From assembly GCF_027942865.1 (NCBI RefSeq), contig NC_134506.1:15088436-15152435 (forward strand): DNA of 64,000 nt, written 5' to 3'. The translations under genes and the position numbers were made by a program. This document shows positions 56,855-64,000 of this stretch, in pieces. Below the pieces are notes generated by a model. The model was not told the origin of the DNA. It saw nothing but the letters and a program-made list of their open reading frames with translations, and ran no database searches. Position 1 is the stretch's first letter; each line of letters opens with the position of its first letter. Source of the stretch: Odontesthes bonariensis. Its lineage: Eukaryota; Chordata; Actinopteri; Atheriniformes; Atherinopsidae.

Positions 56855-59834
56855 GTAAGTCTTATTTGTTACAACGTTTTGATCCAAGCTAATAGTCTTC
56901 ATAATAACAGACGTATGAAACGACAAAGTGAAAACTTGACATTTTTGGATGAGGTTTACAGTGGAGATCCCCCTGCAGCTATTACAGTGCAAGTTCCTCT
57001 CAACATATAATGTTGACATCCATACATGAAAGGAATTTAGTTAATAGATGTGCATTATAAACACTTTGAATGGTATACTTTTCATGAGGACAACAAAGCA
57101 CAAGTTTAGTCAGTATACACAGAGCTTATAGTGAGATGTGTTAACATAAGCGCTGAAATCAAGGATTATTTCTATAACTAATTCACGACAGTTCATCCCA
57201 ACGTTACATCAAATGCTTTGCAAATCCGAAGTGCCAACACATTTGACTGTAAAACTGAAAAGAAACATAAGAAGAAAAAAAAAGAGAGAGGTTGCCACTA
57301 AATGTTTGGCATTTTTCCTCATTAAATTGATCAGAAGATGAGTCAGTTTATTTTCAAATGAGGTAACAACATTTCTATCATTCTGTTTTTATGAGGCTGA
57401 CAGTTGATTAAGAAGAAGTCAGGATGATCATATCTGTGGGAGCTTTTAAAATCTCACTGTGGCTCAATGTGATAAGAACAAAAAAAAGGACTTTATTTAT
57501 TAAATTACCCTTAGTGTTTTTTGCGTTTGTTTTTTTTTTTTTATCCATAAAGCTCGAGACAGCATTTGAGGTTGTCTTTAAGATGAGAGTTTAAAAAAAA
57601 AATCTCAAGCGCATAATACACTAAAGAATATTAAAGATTTTTAAGGCTCTGGGCATATTCAATTACAATAAGCAACTCTACCCATGACTAAAGATGACCT
57701 CTGTTCCGTCTTTGCTGCTGCAGGATGAATACCAGGAGCTGTGGTCAGGTGATGGAGAATGCAGTGGGGTTACAGACCAGGTGGAACAGACCAGGAGTGT
57801 GTGGGTTAGACAACTCTGGCAACTCCTGCTACTTAAATGCTGTGTTGCAATGTCTTTGTTCCACTGTTCCCGTCGTCGAGCACCTCCTTAATCAGGACAC
57901 ACGCAAAGAGCTTGCAAAGTAACACCACTTACCATCTCCATCTCTGACTCGCTTAAATACTGTCATGTTTTCTTAGTAGCTCCACCTCCCTGTTCATGCA
58001 GGTCTAAGTGCAGGGTCGCGGAGGTGTTTGTCCGCCTGCTGGAGAAGATGTGGCTGGGAAGAAGCTCCAGCTGTGCCCCTCTGGAGGCCAGGTCTATACT
58101 GTGCTCCATCCTCCCACAGTTCAACAACTACTCCCAGCAAGATGCTCAGGAGCTGCTGCTCTTTCTCCTCAATGCACTCCATGACGACTTCAAAAAGGTG
58201 CAGCACCATCCGTCTTGCCTATCATGGACTGAGCCCCTTACTCTGTCTACCAGAGTACACCAACAGAGAGAATAACTCTGTGTGTTTGTGTTTCCAAGGT
58301 TTTAAAGCGCCAGATGCGCTCCTCAATGCAACATGCAAGACGAGAGCAAAACAGAAACTTTGCCACCGAGTCCACAATTGTCTCTCATCTGTTTGAGGGC
58401 CAGTTGAGCAACATGACCCTCTGCATGCACTGCGATCACCAGGCATACAACGCCCAAACCTTCACTGTACTTTCACTTCCAATTCCAAAAGACATCACAA
58501 AGTGCTCCATTCAGGTACCCTTTAACAGCTGCAGGCACCCCATTTCAAAGCACATGTCCTAGATCTCGGTTTAACCTCGATCTTCTGTGCTCCTTCATTT
58601 TCACTCTGTCCCCATTGTTGTGCAGGATTGCTTGTCGCTGTTCTTCGAGCAGACCGTCCTTACCGGGGGAGATCAGGTGCTGTGTTCAGAGTGCGGGCTG
58701 AGGAGAGAAACTACAGTCCTAACTTGTTTAGAAAAACCTCCTGAGATCCTCATATTGCACCTGAAACGGTGGGTAATCTGTTAAGGAGACACTTAGGAGT
58801 AATGGCACCTGTTTAACAGATTAATCTGTAGTCAAGATTTGACCTGAAGTTCAGTCTTATGATAATCAACATAAGCTTATTTGTTTTTGACTGAAACACT
58901 GATCAACTGCAACAGGACAGCTGAATTATTCTTCTGTGGTAATTACCCATGTTCTCTTAAAACAGCCACGTGCTCTGAATTTTTTCCATTTACGAATTTA
59001 AACGAAAAACATTTTACTGCATGCGTGTCTTTATAGTAAGTCCAAGTTATAGACCATCAAAGTTTAAGTACTGAAAACTAACGGTGCTTTGAACAACAGA
59101 CCTCAACTATAAATGCGTTTCTGAATGAATTTTTCAGCGTGTCGTGCACAGTTTAGGTGCATTAACACGAGTTTTACAAAGCTCTGTTATGTCCAAATAC
59201 CCCATTGTTGGCTTTAAATTGTGCTCTTAAAAAAAAAAAAAAAAAAAAAATCAAAGTGATCTTCGTTTTTGAAGGTTTGGCTGCAAGGGGAAGAATCAGG
59301 TGAAACTAAGGACTAATGTCTTGTTCTCCATGAAGCTCGATCTCGCCCAGTTTCTATCCAGCTCAGCGAAGAACACATCCTCTTCTTACCACCTTTATGC
59401 TGTAGTGGTAGGTGATCAGAAAAATACTCCAAAATGTTGCTCCATTGCTGTTTTATGGCCACATATGCAAACTTTGATTCAAAAGTGAAAGAGACGATTG
59501 GGAGTGAAGACTAACTAAATCCATCAGTGACTTGTCATTCGTCCGTATTGTGAATTCTTGGTTTAAATGGCATGACGGTGGCCGTTTCTCTCGGTTGTGT
59601 TGCGCCTCGATCAATTTCACACGAATGAACCTTTTCCTTTTCTAGAACCACATGGGTAATCTGAACATGGGTCACTACACGGCTGTGTGCTACAGCGCCC
59701 CGGGCCGGACCTGGCACTGCTTTGATGACGAAGTTGTCAGAGAAGTACGGGACATCCTCGTGCAATCACCAAATGCCTACATGCTGCTCTACAGTCGGAA
59801 ACCTTTCCAGAAACCAAAGATCCACGGACTCTGA
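55614..59834 (+). CDS. PGBD-like (piggyBac-derived) domain fused to a USP50-like ubiquitin hydrolase
   Basis: Seven coding exons in phase give about 770 aa: 55614-56854 (acceptor CACAG at 55605), 57724-57918, 58002-58197, 58299-58514, 58626-58768, 59275-59407, 59646-59834. Residues 1-413 resemble a decayed piggyBac transposase: LCDVSSGF block, Asp260 in QLDSSAWM, Asp338 in SAVDVF, a conserved Asn-containing hydrophobic segment and the final [11 protein letters not shown]. The first catalytic Asp position is Lys193, so transposition is not expected. From residue 415 a complete peptidase C19 domain follows: Cys449 in [29 protein letters not shown], zinc-ribbon pairs CMHC and CSEC, LHLKRF, then the His box [15 protein letters not shown] and FDDEVV. 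It should cleave ubiquitin chains. The closest relative is USP50, beside USP8 in human too. The donor at 56854 (AAAGGTAAGT) and acceptor at 57723 fit exactly, but ATG 57725 could also start a separate 356-aa USP. Confidence 0.8.
57724..59834 (+). CDS. usp50: USP50-like catalytic domain (six exons)
   Basis: The six 3' exons encode a whole ubiquitin-specific protease domain of about 350 residues, with Cys, His and Asp boxes and both zinc-ribbon Cys pairs. Exon sizes 143 and 133 nt, and their phases, are the same as in the USP8 gene on the opposite strand, showing that the two are paralogs. A USP50 name is supported by this similarity and by the tail-to-tail position beside USP8; a search is needed to exclude a fish-specific duplicate. 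Confidence 0.75.
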
Positions 59835-59935
59835 GCTCTTCGTCCACCAAGGAGGGTTTATCGAATATCTGTCACTTCCCCTTACTATTTAAAGTCATTC
59901 TATATGCAAATAAATTTGAAGATCAAGCACCAACA
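59835..59935 (+). terminator. 3' UTR and poly(A) signal of the USP50-like gene
   Basis: The stop at 59832-59834 is followed by a short 3' UTR with AATAAA at 59909-59914, so the transcript probably ends near 59930. Confidence 0.65.
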
Positions 59936-61457
59936 TATCTGTTACTTGTATAAAAATGCTGTGTACCGTTTATCCTGTAAAAAACTGCAGTAAAAGGACA
60001 AAACTGAGAGAAATGTTCATTCACACACAAACGCCATTTTGAAGCAGTTTTAATAAATAGGCATACGAGTTGTTTGAGGTTAATATAGTCGTTATATCTA
60101 ATACAAAGGGTATTTAGAGATAAATCAAGTAAGCGTGAAAAGAAAAACAGATCTTGATCTCATGCCTCTCCGGCAATAAAACTGTACTCAGGAAGTAGTC
60201 AAATCCTGCGATTTCAGATCTCTGGTCCATTAAAAAATTATTGGTCTACCTCGTGCATTCTCCTGTCAGTCGTTCAGCAAGTCATTCAGGCAGCAAATGT
60301 CGACACTGATGCCCTCGTGAAAGAGAATGAGGTCGATTTCTTATGTCTTCATATTATTCGGCTCAGTACTGAACACAAAATAAAATTTTCCGGTAAAATT
60401 TTAAACAAAAAGACACTCAAAACAAAAATAAAACCAGCATCACTGGTTCAAACCCAGAGAGATATCTACCTATCCCCGTCATTTTTCCTCTTAATAGTGT
60501 TCGAGTATATTAAATGTACAAAGTTGAGTATGTTTAACAGAGCATAAACCTTTCAGAAGCAGGTTGGGTTTTATGTCACCGGCTGAATGGAGCAAAGCGA
60601 ACAGGCTCTCAGCATCAGTATCGATTTAAAGCCTTCTGAGTTTAGTATTAAGGTCCGCTGTTAAACGATGTGTTCTACATGAACAACTGAAATTGATTGC
60701 ATATTGTATAAGTGCAATAATGTGGTTAATACGAGCAACAATCTAAATTCCCTCCTCTCCTCCAGAAGAATGCAGAAATCACTCACAGTCTCTTCTATCC
60801 CTCATTTGCCAAACACCAGAAGGCTACACAGTTTGAGCTCTCATGTCTATGGTGGTGTTATGCTGGCTGCTACTTTCAAGAAAAAAAAAAAAAAAAAAAA
60901 AAAGTATAATATGGTCACTTAACAGATAAACACCTTGCCCTTGAATATTTACACAAAAAACTTTGAATGTGCAACATCAGCATTGGTAAGAATGTACATG
61001 CCGTCTAACTGTTAATCCTGTGTACACAGTACAACAAAGCTAAGAAAAAATTAATCAGTTCTGCAAAACTGCTGTCCACACCTAGTACAGAAATGAGAGT
61101 AAAAAGCATCTGAATCAGAAGTCAGCCCTAAAACACAACTATGGCAGAGAAGTCAGATCAACATGAGCATCTGTTTAGTCTCTGGATGAGCAGTAAGGTG
61201 AACAGACGGCATGTTTTAACACCTATCGCGTTCTCTAGTAGCTTAAGCATTACAGAGTGTGCCTTCACCGTTCTCTGATCCGGATCCCAGAGCCACATGC
61301 TCGAGTGCGCCCTCTCGTGCACGCTCACCACCATTTAACCCACAACCGTGTGCACCGGGTCCTCAGAGCTGTGGTTTCAAAAAGAAAAAGAACAACCTCT
61401 AGGGTTTGAGCGTCGCTGCTCAGGCGTGGTTTTCTCTCTTCGTGTTCCACAGCAGCG
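59936..61457 (-). other. USP8 3' UTR and convergent intergenic stretch
   Basis: Between two convergent genes. Most of it is probably the USP8 3' UTR on the minus strand. It holds an A run near 60879-60902 and no recognised gene. A canonical minus-strand poly(A) signal was not obvious. Confidence 0.45.
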
Positions 61458-63999
<2,542 letters not shown>

Positions 64000-64000
64000 G

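Overview
The window is nuclear DNA of a ray-finned (teleost) fish. Intron-split vertebrate genes (MAPK6, USP8 and a USP50-like deubiquitinase) sit in AT-rich sequence with L2-clade LINEs, hAT-type elements and other repeats typical of fish. MAPK6, USP8 and USP50 all lie on human 15q21, so this is probably the fish counterpart of that region.

Layout. 1-22 kb: mostly non-coding, with a possible two-exon 3' end of an unknown plus-strand gene (316-353 and 6873-6961), a few unidentified coding-like minus-strand ORFs, a LINE 3' fragment, a MITE-like repeat and a 5'-truncated L2 LINE (9480-11031). 22.5-34.8 kb: complete MAPK6 (ERK3) with a CRE-containing promoter region, a short upstream ORF, seven coding exons giving 758 aa, and a 3' UTR. 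Its 6.3-kb second coding intron holds two non-autonomous hAT elements, one of which contains a third nested element. 34.8-46.1 kb: no host gene recognised; an RTE-like dispersed repeat and a 3.6-kb L2 LINE with ORF1 esterase, endonuclease and an internally deleted reverse transcriptase. 46.15-48.84 kb: a foldback element made of 177-bp satellite units, six forward and eight inverted, bounded by near-identical terminal inverted repeats and an 8-bp target duplication. 49.01-54.83 kb: a DNA-transposon-like unit with CpG-rich palindromic subterminal inverted arrays and an 11-bp flanking duplication; it carries a ten-exon minus-strand gene (not visible as one ORF) for the C-terminal half of a Ulp1/C48 protease, a PHD-like finger and a long tail. 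The arrangement recalls Zisupton (zinc finger-SUMO protease) transposons. 55.6-59.8 kb: a plus-strand gene whose first visible exon encodes a degenerate piggyBac-derived (PGBD-like) domain that splices in frame onto a complete USP50-like catalytic domain. 61.4-64 kb: the 3' end of USP8 on the minus strand, convergent with the USP50-like gene and sharing its intron positions; it continues beyond the window.

The host genes are signalling (MAPK6) and ubiquitin-removal (USP8, USP50-like) genes. The most unusual content is the 46-57 kb block: a satellite foldback, a Ulp1-PHD transposon-like unit and a piggyBac-USP fusion candidate lie within about 11 kb. Exon limits were read by eye from splice sites and phase; no database search was possible.
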